NCBI GenBank assembly: GCA_037176725.1
Contig: JAZBRS010000029.1
Location: 125,459,001 to 125,523,000, forward strand
From: Posidonia oceanica
Taxonomy: Eukaryota > Streptophyta > Magnoliopsida > Alismatales > Posidoniaceae
DNA length: 64,000 nt
Direction: 5' to 3'
The position numbers and the translations under genes were made by a program. The notes beneath the pieces are model-generated. The model worked only from the letters and a program-made list of their open reading frames with translations. It searched no databases and was not told the origin of the DNA. Within the stretch, counting starts at the first letter, position 1. Each line of letters opens with the position of its first letter. This document shows positions 1 through 10,127 of this stretch, in pieces.

Positions 1-1
1 T

Positions 2-913
2 GGTAATTTCATCAAGGCTCCCCCTCATCAGCTGCACAACATGTCCTCGCCATGGCCTTTCTCTACCTGGGGGATCGATGTCATTGGCGCAATACACCCC
101 GCCGCTTCAAATGGCCATCGCTTCATCATGGTGGCAATAGACTACTTCACTAAGTAGGTGGAAGCAGCTTCCTACAGGACAGTCACCGCAGTGGCAACCG
201 AAAAGTTCATCAGAAACAACATCGTTGCCCGATACGGGGTCCCTCACTCCGTCATCTCGGATAACGGCACGAACTTCATTGCCAAAAGAACTGAGGAGTT
301 CCTACAGAATTTCAGAATCAAACATCACCACTCCTCACCATATCGGCCTCAGATGAATGGAGCAGTGGAGTCTGCCAATAAGAACATCATCAAGATCATG
401 AAGAAGATGGCAGAAACCCACAAGGATTGGCACGATCAGCTCCCGTACGCACTCTGGGCGTACAGGACATCAATCCGGACCTCGACAGGAGCCACCCCGT
501 ACTCGCTAGTGTACGGCATGGAAGCTGTATTGCCTGTTGAAGTGGAGATCCCCTCGCTACGAATCTTGTGAGAAGCTGAGTTGGAAGAGGCAGAATGGGT
601 CGAAGACCGCTGCGTCCAACTGAACTTGATTGATGAGCACAGACTACAAGCCATGCACAATGCTCATTGTTATCAGAAGCGAATGGCTAGAGCATTCTTG
701 AAGAAAGTCCGCCCCAGAAGCTTCCAGCCCGGAGATCTTGTTCTGCGTGCCATTCACCTACCAGACGGTCGAGGCAAATTCCGACCTAATTGGCGCGGAC
801 CCTTTGTAGTTAAGCAAATCTTCTCAGGCGGCGCAGTAACTCTTGAGGACATGGACCAGGTCGAGCAGTCTGAGCCGGTCAACATGTGCTACCTCAAGAA
901 GTACTATCAGTAG
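2..913 (+). pseudogene. pol: Integrase C-terminal part of copy A pol, two stop codons
   Basis: This is the C-terminal part of the retrotransposon integrase, which inserts the cDNA into chromosomes. The frame opens at base 2 inside integrase. It holds the first catalytic Asp region (WGIDVIG, about 69-90), the second (ISDNGTNF, about 257-282), the third with catalytic Glu (NGAVESANK, about 355-382), and the C-terminal module with NWRGPF near 790. Two stops break it: TAG at 155-157, where copy B reads TGG, and TGA at 569-571, which copy B shares at 21513-21515 and element C lacks. Past the TGA the same frame runs on to TAG at 911-913. The fragment matches 20945-21857. It cannot make a full integrase as it stands. 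Confidence 0.9.
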
Positions 914-2255
914 CCGAGAGTAGCCATTGCGGATTCGCCCTCCCACCTATCATACCTTCACCACTTGCATATCTTTGCATCTCTTTTTGCCCTATCTCCT
1001 CCATACTTTACCTCATCCACTCTCCTGCCTTTCCTGGCATCACAACACTCCTGTGCATCCCTGCTCATTCCGTTCACATTCTCTTGTTAAATCATGCATC
1101 GCATAGTTGCCCGGTGATGAAAACCGGAGGTGCTTGCCTACTGCGAAAGGAGTCTCCCGACTTCACCTGATACTACTTAGATGTCTTGACTAGTGAGGGA
1201 GCCACCACTCAATGAGAGCGGGCGAAATGCCCAAACCCCTAAGGACTAACACCCTTCAGAAGAGTGCTAGGTGTTGGTCAGAAAGCAATACATACCCCAG
1301 CCTAGATGTGCGAAAAAAGGAAAAGAAAAAGAAAGCCAAAGTCTATACCCGAAAGACCCTAACGCCCATCTCCCCAGGGGGAGGGGACAGCGGGAACCTG
1401 CAAGCAAAAAAAGAAGAGAAAAGAAAAAAAGAAAAAGAAAAAAGGAACAAAAAAGGAAAAAGAGAAAAAAACAAAAGGAGAATGATAGAAAAGAAAAGGG
1501 AGAGAGGGGGCAAAGGCCCCATTCCCGCAAAAAAAAAAAGAGGAAAAAAAGGAAGAATAAAGGCGAGCAGGGTAACCCCGCACCTCTCACCTACCCCAGA
1601 AAAGAGCCAAAGCCCGGGTCAGGTCCTCCTCGCTCCCAAAATGGGAATAAGGAGAGCCCTGTACACCGACATTAAAAAAAAGGAGAGAAAAGAAAGAGTT
1701 AGGAGTGAGTGTAAGTCCTTGAGAGTTTGGCATGGAGCCCGTCCTCTCTACGCCACCACCAAACATCACCCATACCTTTCCCCGGAGTGCCACCAGCAAG
1801 TCAGGAGTCCGAGTAGAGTCCGGTGAGTTAGGGACCGCTCCCTTTCTGTACAGCAGGCACCAAAGCACCCCGATACTGAGGGCAAACCATACCAAATCAC
1901 ACACATCTGCATTTTCCAGTCATCTACCCTCTTTGATCATTCTGCTCCGCAAAAGGCTCACTCCAGCGCTGAGACGGCACCTCTACTTAGCATGCATTGG
2001 CACCGTCAGGCTGCGACAACCCGAGGTTCCCGACAGTCCCCGCCACATCAACACAATACCCTTGTGCTTATACATGTTCAATTGCCATAGTCTGAATGTT
2101 TACGGCTGAATATGCTGCACTGTTTCTACCAGTTTTAGAATCTGCTTTCCTATGATGGTTTTGTGCCTAGATGAGACCTGATAATTCACAGTCTTAGCAA
2201 CAGGTATCTGAAGACTCTTGTAACAGCCGTCTGCCCACATCCTGCAATCTGTGCA
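914..2255 (+). other. Spacer between pol and extra ORF, copy A
   Basis: I see no gene here. The spacer has three parts. About 1100-1270 is conserved in B (2044-2214 after adding 20000) and recognisably in element C (about 55495-55660). About 1308-1560 is a purine-only (A/G) low-complexity tract that differs in length between A and B. About 1690-1870 is again conserved with C (about 55975-56150). The frames crossing it are Lys/Arg-rich or Phe-rich translations of the purine tract and are not credible proteins. The conserved blocks could hold signals for expressing the downstream ORF; that is inference. Confidence 0.6.
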
Positions 2256-3458
2256 ATGGGTTTCCCCACCTTGGTAACCCCGACACACTGCTCCGAGATC
2301 CTGCGAGAATGGATCGGCAAACTGACAAGAGATGACTGTGAGAAGCTGCGCCTGTGGGGCATTCCGACCAAGCTGCTCAAGGCTGCTGATGTAGAAGTGA
2401 GCCGCCATCTTCTGTGTGCCACTGCGCGATTCTGGAAACCAGTACGCCATGTCTTCCGTTTCGGCAAAACTGAACTGACACCCACACTGGAAGAAGTGCG
2501 TCGAATCTGTGGCTTTTCCAAGATCTTGGGGCCGCCTATCTTCATGAGGCGTGACGGATACTTGGCAGTCCTGAAGCAGCTGACTGGCCTCTCTACCCAA
2601 AGTTGCCAGTAGAAACTGATTTGTACTAGCGGGCCCATGCCTCTACTTTGCCTAGCGTACTTTGATGATATTGTCGAAAAGCGTGCCGAACTCGGAGACG
2701 AGCTGTGGCTCCGAGGGTTTGTCACCCGTTTCCTGGGCGAGCTGGTCTTTACTCATGGCAAGGCAACAGTGGCCGTTGAGATTGCCGAAATAGCACTTGC
2801 TGTGGTGACCCAGCACATAGATCTGGCACCAGTTGTCTTGGCAAAAACCTACCGCGGTCTGGACCGCGTCTCACATCGCTGCCGCCACTTTCATGGTTGC
2901 GGATCATTCATTCAGGTCTGGCTAGCGGCGCACACTGAGATAGACCTCCTGCGCCCCCAAGTACATGCTTTTGAGGCCTACTGCAGCAGCGGCCATGCCA
3001 AGGCAGTCAAGAGCGTCAAGGAAGAATATGAAAGGCTATCAGGACTGACAGACGACACAGTCACATGGCGTGTCATTCCTTCTGCAGCCGAAGCATTCAC
3101 TGTCTTCTTCAATACACGCGACATGCGTCTGGTTGTGCTACCAGGATTTACTGCGGGTGTAGAATATCACCCTATCAGAGTCATGCGCCAGTTCGGCCTC
3201 CAGCAGGGCGCCTTTGTCGACAGCACAGCGCCTAAGCTTCTTCAAGAATATTCACTCAGTACAGTTGCCCCCACGAGGGAGTTGGCCAACCTGATGCAGC
3301 ATGGTGTGCAATCAACAGACATCACTGCAACAAAAGGTGTAGGGTGCACCCCTGAGTACATCACTAAAGTGCAGGACCTCTGGCCCATTGACGAAATCCC
3401 GCCGAGCGGTCCCTTATGCCCTGACTCTGGAAAATCAAAGAAGGCCCGAATCAGCTAG
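2256..3458 (+). pseudogene. DUF7745/plant-mobile-domain-like extra ORF, copy A, one in-frame stop
   Basis: A 401-codon frame downstream of pol, sense orientation, broken by TAG at 2610-2612; the same frame continues to TAG at 3456-3458. The protein resembles the plant DUF7745/plant-mobile-domain family: N-terminal ARFWKPVRHVFRFGKTELTP then TLEEVRRICGF, and later LAKTYRGLDRVSHRC, GCGSFIQVWL. I assign this from remembered family pattern, not a search. Biochemical function is unknown. It is not one of the standard gag-pol proteins, and its position between pol and the PPT is typical of extra ORFs in some Tat-clade elements. Copy B has the same stop; element C has a frame of exactly the same length (56550-57752). 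The start ATG at 2256 is conserved in all three copies. Confidence 0.75.
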
Positions 3459-3815
3459 AGCCATCATACCACTGTCATTCTGTCTTCCTTTCAAGTTGTG
3501 CTGTACTTTTTGGCCTGTCACGGGCATGTAACCAACAATTCTATCAATGCAAAACTGTCTTGTGCTGGCTGTTCACATTTCAAAGCTGATCATGCATTTC
3601 ATGTTCCTCGTCGCTCACATCCGAAGGCCCCTCGGCCCGACTGACTGCTCACATAACGCAGGGAAGTCCTCAACAAACGACCCAGGCTCCAGGACCTCCG
3701 CGAACCCGCGCCGTCCAACCTGCTACCGGACATACCCGGCTGAGTCTCCTTTGGGCTGGTACCCCAAACTACTCGTCTGACAAACGCGTCAGTTTTGTCC
3801 ATCCTTCGCTTTCTC
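3459..3815 (+). other. Non-coding 3' region after extra ORF, copy A
   Basis: I see no gene. The stretch is nearly identical to 24402-24758 in copy B and has weaker similarity to 57753-58191 in element C. A short conserved word before the twin hairpin, including TTTGTC and ATCCTTCGCTTT, is shared with C. Confidence 0.5.
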
Positions 3816-3891
3816 GATACCGGGGACGTTTCGACTAACCCCTGGTATCATCCTGATACCAGGGGCATCTTTTCAGACGCCCCGCGGTATC
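3816..3891 (+). repeat. Twin GATACC...GGTATC hairpin, copy A
   Basis: Two successive inverted repeats. The first pairs GATACCGGGG (3816-3825) with CCCCTGGTATC (3839-3849). The second pairs GATACCAGGGGC (3855-3866) with GCCCCGCGGTATC (3879-3891). The inner arms also pair with each other: 3839-3850 is a perfect 12-bp inverted repeat of 3854-3865 with a 3-base loop. Equivalent structures occur at 24759-24834 (B), 58192-58268 (C) and 38449-38528 (D, minus strand). Confidence 0.75.
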
Positions 3892-3917
3892 TCAACCTTT
3901 AACTCATCTCCTCTTTG

Positions 3918-4018
3918 CCGGCCGATAAGTCCGATATCTTATCACCTTTCCCAATCAATCAATCTCATCATTATCTCGTCTCCTCTTTGCCGGCCGATAA
4001 GTCCGATATCTTATCACC
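3918..4018 (+). repeat. H1 hairpin repeats, two units, copy A
   Basis: Two units about 62 bp apart, each with the 20-bp inverted repeat GATAAGTCCGATATCTTATC (arms GATAAG/CTTATC). The same 20-mer is the core of the 71-bp array in element C (58360-59090). A variant near 5571-5590 has a longer 7-bp stem, GATAAGT/ACTTATC. Confidence 0.8.
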
Positions 4019-4035
4019 CTTTTCGACCAAGCTCT

Positions 4036-4380
4036 CATCATTACCTCACCCCCCTTCTTTAGCAGTAGCTCTCATCATTACCTCACCCCCCTTCTTTAGC
4101 AGTAGTTCTCATCATGATCTCACCCCCCTTCTTTAGCAGTAGTTCTCATCATGACCTCATCCCCCTTCTTTAGCAGTAATTCTCATCATTACCTCATCCC
4201 CCTTCTTTAGCAGTAATTCTCATCATTACCTCATCCCCCTTCTTTAGCAATAGTTCTCATCATGATCTCACCCCCCTTCTTTAGCAGTATTTCTCATCAT
4301 TACCTCATCCCCCTTCTCTAGCAGTAATTCTCATCATTACCTCATCCCCCTTCTTTAGCAGTAATTCTCATCATGATCTC
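4036..4380 (+). repeat. 37-bp tandem array, about 9 units, copy A
   Basis: Tandem units of about 37 bp containing TCTCATCATTACCTCA and CCCCCTTCTTTAGCAG, with scattered substitutions. I count nine CTTCTTTAGCA-type cores here and ten in copy B; the extra unit explains the 37-bp offset change between copies. Recent unit gain or loss by slippage or unequal exchange is the likely cause. Confidence 0.85.
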
Positions 4381-4489
4381 ATCCCCTCTTGTCAAGCACT
4401 CCTCAATCAATCACTCATCAATCAATCATTCGGCAATCAATCATTCAGCATTCGATCACTCATCACTCGATCGTTCGTCAATCAAGTTC
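4381..4489 (+). repeat. AATCAATCA-type simple repeat, copy A
   Basis: Degenerate short repeats of CAATCAATCA, TCATTCGGCAATCA and CGATCACTCATCA link the 37-bp array to the hairpin array. The same stretch is at 25378-25470 in B. No coding signal. Confidence 0.6.
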
Positions 4490-5545
4490 CCTCAGGCTGA
4501 TATCCTAAACTATCAACAATCAAGCACTCTCAGGCTGATATCCTAAACTATCTACTCTCAGGCTGATATTCCTAAACTATCGACCCAGGCTGATATCCTA
4601 AACTATCTATTCTCAGGCTGATATTCCTAAACTATCTATCTCTTGGCCGATCCATGGTTGGCCCGCAGTTGTGTTATACGGCTGACATCCAGTAACTGTC
4701 CCTCGCAGTGCCGCCAGGCTGATAACCTAAACTATCTATCTAGGCTAGTAACCTAAACTACCTAGGTTGATAACCTAAACTATCTATCCAGGCTGATATT
4801 CCTAAACTATCCGGCATCTGCGTTATACGGCTGACATCCAGTAACTGTCCCTCGTAATTGCCCCCTCCAGTTGATAGGACTGTAAACTATCTATCTAGGC
4901 TGATATCCTAAACTATCTAGGCTGATATCCTAAACTATCTACCTAGGCTGATAACCTAAACTATCGATCTAGGCTGATATCCTAAACTATCCATGGCAAT
5001 TACGTTATACGGCTGATATCCAGTAACTATCCCTTGCAATTGCTCTTTCCAGTTGATAGGACTGTAAACTATCTATCTAGGCTGATATCCTAAACTATCG
5101 ATCTAGGCTGATAACCTAAACTATCGATCTAGGCTGATATCCTAAACTATCCATCGCAATTGCATTATACGGCTGACATCCAGTAACTGTCCCTCGCAAG
5201 GCCGCCAGGCTGATAACCTAAACTATCTATCTAGGCTGGTAACCTAAACTACCTAGGCTGATATCCTAAACTATCTATCCAGGCTGATATTCCTAAACTA
5301 TCCGGCACTTGCGTTATACGGCTGATATCCAGTAACTATCCCTCATGGTTTGCCCTTTCCAGTTGATAGGACTGTAAACTATCTATCTAGGCTGATATCC
5401 TAAACTATCTAGGCTGATATCCTAAACTATCTATGGCAACCATGTTATACGGCTGATATCCAGTAACTATCACTCACAACTGCGCCTTCCGGTTGATAGG
5501 ACCGTAAACTATCGCCAGGCTGATAACCTAAACTATCGCCCTCGG
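4490..5545 (+). repeat. H2 covarying hairpin array, copy A
   Basis: About 25 units of consensus GGCTGATANCCTAAACTATC spaced 20-30 bp, mixed with about six units containing GATATCCAGTAACTATC or GACATCCAGTAACTGTC and several with GATAGGACTGTAAACTATC. Each unit is a small inverted repeat of 4-5 bp arms and 8-11 base loop. Arms covary: GATA/TATC, GACA/TGTC, GGTA/TACC (near 5236), and GATGA/TCATC at the 3' end (near 5527-5545). The loop core CCTAAAC or CCAGTAAC is conserved. This is the 3' untranslated region upstream of the polypurine tract, a place known to be repeat-rich and fast-evolving in Ogre elements. Confidence 0.9.
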
Positions 5546-5886
5546 CTGATGATCCGAAACTCATCCGGTCGATAAGTCCGACAACTTATCGCCTCCCCGC
5601 GCGACTCCGTCCCAAAAGACGGAGCCCCGCATCCTTTCGCGTCTGGGAAAAAGATCCGCCTCTCCCGTCGCGCCCTTGTAGCTTTTGGCTATCCCTCTTT
5701 TCATGGCAGGTCTAGACCTCCTCGTCAAGCTCCGCGGTGCGCCGCAACGTCCCTCTTCAGCGTCGTCAGCATCGCCAGCGTCACCCGCATCGCTTCGGTC
5801 TCCCCATCAATACTAACTCTAACACTAACTTTTGCATTGCATCCGCATTAGCATGCATCGCATACATTGCATCTCACCCATTTGCA
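5546..5886 (+). other. Non-coding region between hairpin array and pre-PPT element, copy A
   Basis: I see no gene. It holds one more H1 hairpin (near 5571-5590), GC-rich sequence with CGTCCC and GACGGAG forming an inverted repeat near 5607-5623, and words like TTGCATTGCATCCGCATTAGC. Confidence 0.5.
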
Positions 5887-6034
5887 CCTGCACATTGCAT
5901 TGTGGCAACGATCCACGATGTTCGGCACGTCCGCCGAATGAGTGGCTCACGCCGACAGCAAACCCTCTGCTCTCGCCGGTCAAATGGGGTGTCTCGTCTA
6001 CCCTGAGCAGCGGCCTCGCTCAGGGAGGGGCATC
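5887..6034 (+). promoter_or_regulatory. Conserved pre-PPT element and polypurine tract, copy A
   Basis: The PPT, primer for plus-strand DNA synthesis, is AGGGAGGGGCATC (6022-6034) directly before the LTR. The preceding 130 bp from GCATTGTGGCAACGA are conserved in B (26877-27044), C (60065-60219) and D (36620-36770, minus). Two inverted repeats surround the PPT: CCCTGAGC (6001-6008) with GCTCAGGG (6018-6025), and GTCAAATGGGGTGTC (5979-5993) with GACACCCCATTTTGAC inside the LTR start (6039-6054). Confidence 0.8.
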
Positions 6035-9000
6035 TGTTGACACCCCATTTTGACAGGCTGGATCGTTTGGAGCCTTCCGGTGGCTGCTGGACCTGAACCC
6101 AGACCCAAACCTACACCTTCCTCCCCTTCTTTTCCCTCAAAACAAGCCTGAACTTGACTCGAGCTTACCCCCCTTTCCCGAACTTGAAAACCCACCAAAA
6201 TCCATAGGAGCACTCACCCCTGATGACTTAGTAAACCCACCAAAAAGCTTGCAAAATCTCAAACCAGATCCCTCCCAAAAACCCTAGGAAACTTAGGCAA
6301 AAATACCCTTTTTCTACACCTCAAAACCCCTCCAAAACTTTCTCAAAACTGAACCAAAACTCCAGGACCGGAACTAGAAACCCTAGACCCCACACCCGCC
6401 AAATTTCACCCCTTTCGGAGACCTTTAAGACCCCTTTTCGCTGGAATTATCGTTTTCTCTCTCCGGGATTATCGTTTTCTCTCTCCTCTCTCTCTCCTGA
6501 TTATCGTCTCTCTTTTCATCCCCTTCTCGCCCTCCTTCTGGCTTGGCAGCGGGCCCCCTTTGTACTCCTATTCCTTCTCTATCTTATTCCTATTTTTATT
6601 CTATTTTTACCATCTTCCTTGAATTTTAAAAAAATCTTTTCTCTCAAACCTACCCCTTCCCCTTTTATTCCCTTTTTTCCTCTTTTCTTCTTCTTTTCCT
6701 TTTCTTCTTCCTCCCTTTGCAAAAAGCCTCAAAAATCCTTAAAAATCTGTAAAACCCCAAGACCTAAAAGAAACAAATCAGAATCCCCAGAAAAAGCAAT
6801 TAAAAACATTAAATAAGTAATTAAAAACCCAAACTCAATTAAATCAAGCTAAAAAGAAAATCAAGCATGCAAACTAAAAAATGCAAAACGAACTAAAATA
6901 AAACACTGTAAAATCAACTAAAAAACTGAAATAAAATCAGAACCTACCAAAAATGAAAACCCCACTAAAAGAATTAAGAAACAAACCCTAGAGAGAAGAA
7001 TTAAAAATCAAATACTAAAACAAGTAATTAAAGAGAACAAAAAACTTAACCTAACAAACATAAGGAAAGAACAACATAAGAACTTAATTAAAAAAGGAAA
7101 AGAAAATACAGTTAAAAGACCTAAAATACTTAACCAAATCAGGAAAAATCCAACTAAAAAACACCAAGAAGAATTAACAAATAAAAAACAAAAGCATGGG
7201 TCAAAAGACTTAAAAAAGGGAAATACAAAAGACTAGAACTAAAAGCCCAAAACCCACTCAAAATAATGTAAAAATAAATCCTAAAAATCCCAACTAACAT
7301 CCTAAAATACTTAACAAGAAAACACAATTTTAAAAAACGATTTAAGAGAATTTAACCAACCCCTAATCAAGTGGAAAACAAATCAAAAACAAAATAAAAC
7401 CCTAAAGCCCTAATCAAGCCTAAAACACACTAATTAACCCAAAAACGGTCATTAAAAAATCCAGATATACACCTAACCTACAACCCAAGTCATCCCATAT
7501 TTTTATTTATTTTTATCTTATTTTCTCCTATTTTTTCTTTCCATCTTTCTTTCTTCCTTCTTTTTTATTTCCCTTTTCTTCCTTACTGGGCTCATCAGCC
7601 CGTTCACCTTTTTTTCCTTTTTTTTTTCAAAATCTCGGCTCGGCCCGGCCCGCTGCTACAGTGCCATCGTCCTCCTTCCCTCTCCCGCCTGCCACCAGCT
7701 ACAGTACTCGCCGCCTGCGCTTCTGCCGACCTGCCATCTCCTGCTCGAGCCGGACGAGCACGCGCCGAACTCCGTCCGTGCACCTGCCACCACCTCTCCT
7801 CGGCATTCAATTGCCGCAGGTCTGTAAAGCCAAGAGGGGAAGCTATCAGAATCAAGGCGAAAAGGGGAGGGAAGTCAGAGCCGATTTGAGCAGGGTAAGA
7901 GAGGAGAAAAGATCAGGGAGACCGTCCGGGAAGAGGGGAGAGGATTCCAGCGAATTCCCAGAGGGAGAGAGCGCCTTTCTTCCTGAGAAAACCACCCACG
8001 GACGCCCGACCTCCGCCTCTCCTTCTCCCAGCGAACCAGCACCCGAAACACCTCCAGAACAGCCCAGAATTCGTCCCCCGACCTCGCCGAGTCCCCCTGC
8101 AACTCTTCCCCTCCTTTCTGCATCAAGAACCAACCCACATTCCGCCGGAAGCCGTCTGAAGCCCAGACCGAACCCAACACAACTCCCCCAGCAATTCCCT
8201 CCACTCCAGCCCACAACCTTCTCCCAAAATCTACCCCGAGACTCGCCGAACCTCCACCTTTCCAGGGCCCCCAACCTCGAACCCAACCATCCACCACAGC
8301 TTCCAAACTTCACCACAAACACCTGTGCCGCCCACTGTCCAGAAATCAGTCCAACCTCCTATCTCACTCCACGCTCTCCAGAACTGCAAGCTAGCCATCC
8401 AGAACCCATCTTTGAGGTCCCAGCTACTCACCGGCAGCCCCCATTCGATCCACAAGCAGCCGACAGAGCCCCTCCACCTCCGGTTCCTGTCTGAGAACCC
8501 AAAATCGCCGGATCCCGCCCCGAGCTTCGAAGCTCGCACCCGATCGCTCAGGGTGCTCCAGAAGCTCATTCTGAGCCAGCCCCAACCTCCGCGAGTGCCA
8601 AACAGTCGCCGCTGCAACTGCACGAATTCCGCCGGCCAGCTCCGACATCGCCGAGGTCGGGAGCACGTTCCAGGCGCGAAGGCGGGTAACTCCTCACCTC
8701 CTCCACTCCCTCTCCCTCCTCTGTTGCTTTCCCACCAACCAGAAGCTAGTTTCCGATCCTCCCGCTCCAACCGCAAGTCGCCGGACAGTGTCCCTTCTCC
8801 GGCGCCGGCGACCGTTCCTCTTGCTGCTCCAGCCAGCAGAACGGCTTCCCACTGGCTCCCGGAGCTCCGCACGGACGGCAGCAACAGCCTCCGCCGCCCA
8901 GCGCTTCCCCAGCCCCCCTGTGCCGGCGGTGATGAGGTCCGGTAGCTCACTGCTACAGTACCCCTCATCGCCGGCGAGCCACTGTTTACTTATTTTTTAC

Positions 9001-9039
9001 AATTATATGGTTTTGTGTGAATATTGCATATCCGGCTTC

Positions 9040-9770
9040 AGTTTTTCAATTTTTTCGTTTCAGTCCTTATTTCATTTACTCTGCTTTGTGGTTTAATTTA
9101 CGATCATGCTAAATTGCACTTTTTATCTCTGTTTCTCAGTATCTGCATTCAGGTCCATTTACTGTGCGTTTTAGTTATAAAATCTTGTACTTTAGTCCTT
9201 CTGCTTTCCATTATTGCACTTAGGTCCTGTTTTAAATCAGTCTATTTAATTACATACATTTTACCATGCTGCATTGCATTCTAGGTCCCTGCATGTTTCT
9301 GTTTTGCATTTAGGTCCAAAGCACTGTGGCAACTTAGGTTCCGATTTTATTTTTTTGGTTGATGCATTGCACTGTGGCCCCTCCATTTTTTCATTTTTGC
9401 ATACAGACCCTTTTTAAATACACAGTAATCATTTTGCATGCATATTTGCTTATCACATTGCATTTTTGACCCTGACCTTTTGAAAAATCACACTGTGGTC
9501 CTGTCCTTTAATTTTCAGAGCATGTTTTCCATATAAAATTGCATATCTGCCCCCTACATGATTTCAAAATCACACTTAGGTCCCTGCATGCTTTAAAAAT
9601 CATGTGAAAAGACCATTTTGCCCCTAGATTGCATTTTAACCCCTATGCCGACCAGATTTCATACAGACCTTTCACTAGCACCTCCAGACTTCCCAGGACC
9701 TTGTTTTCTAGAAAATTTGCATTTTAGCCCCTCTCTTTTTCAAAAAAATACTTTTAAACCCCCGTTCTTT
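9040..9770 (+). repeat. Degenerate TGCATTTAGGTCC repeats in LTR
   Basis: About fifteen degraded copies of a motif like TGCATTTAGGTCC or CACTGTGGTCC occur every 30-50 bp. The 3' LTR repeats them at 30049-30780, and solo LTR E carries the same pattern on its strand (about 46230-47100). Confidence 0.6.
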
Positions 9771-10127
9771 CCAAATGTCTTTTCCTTGTCTTCTCTGGCT
9801 TCGCATTGCATTCTGCATCCATTTAATCTTGCATTTAAGCTCCCCTCTGCATACACTAAGCACTTTTAACTCCCCTTCACTTGGGAGGACCCTCAGCACA
9901 CCCTTAGGATCTCCTGAACACTTAGATCTGTTCTCCTCTTCTGTTCTGGCCCTTCTGCTCCGAAGCCGCGATATCTTTCAATCCGACCGTCGGATCTCCC
10001 CAAGTAAGCTGCCCAGGCGACCGCAGCGAAGCGCTCTTCAGCATAGACCAAACAGATCTCCGATCAGACTCCCGGATCTCCAGGTATATCTTCCTGAACT
10101 TCTGCACTGCATTCATCTTGCATGCCA

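Noticed and set aside
1212..1826. Lys-rich frame of 204 codons after pol in copy A (and its copy in B)
   Set aside because: It is a translation of an A/G low-complexity tract whose length differs between A and B and breaks the frame.
2100..2725. Minus-strand frames of 166 and 179 codons opposite the extra ORF
   Set aside because: They are antisense to the better supported DUF7745-like frame and have no recognisable motif.
7661..8945. Open frames of 277, 206 and (minus) 245-281 codons in the GC-rich part of the LTR
   Set aside because: They overlap each other on both strands, are Pro/Ser- or Gly-rich, lack any family motif, and are explained by GC-rich composition with few stop codons.
9176..9539. 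TATAAAAT words at 9176 and 9532 as LTR TATA boxes
   Set aside because: Two equal candidates in an AT-rich stretch with no supporting start-site information; not distinctive enough to annotate.
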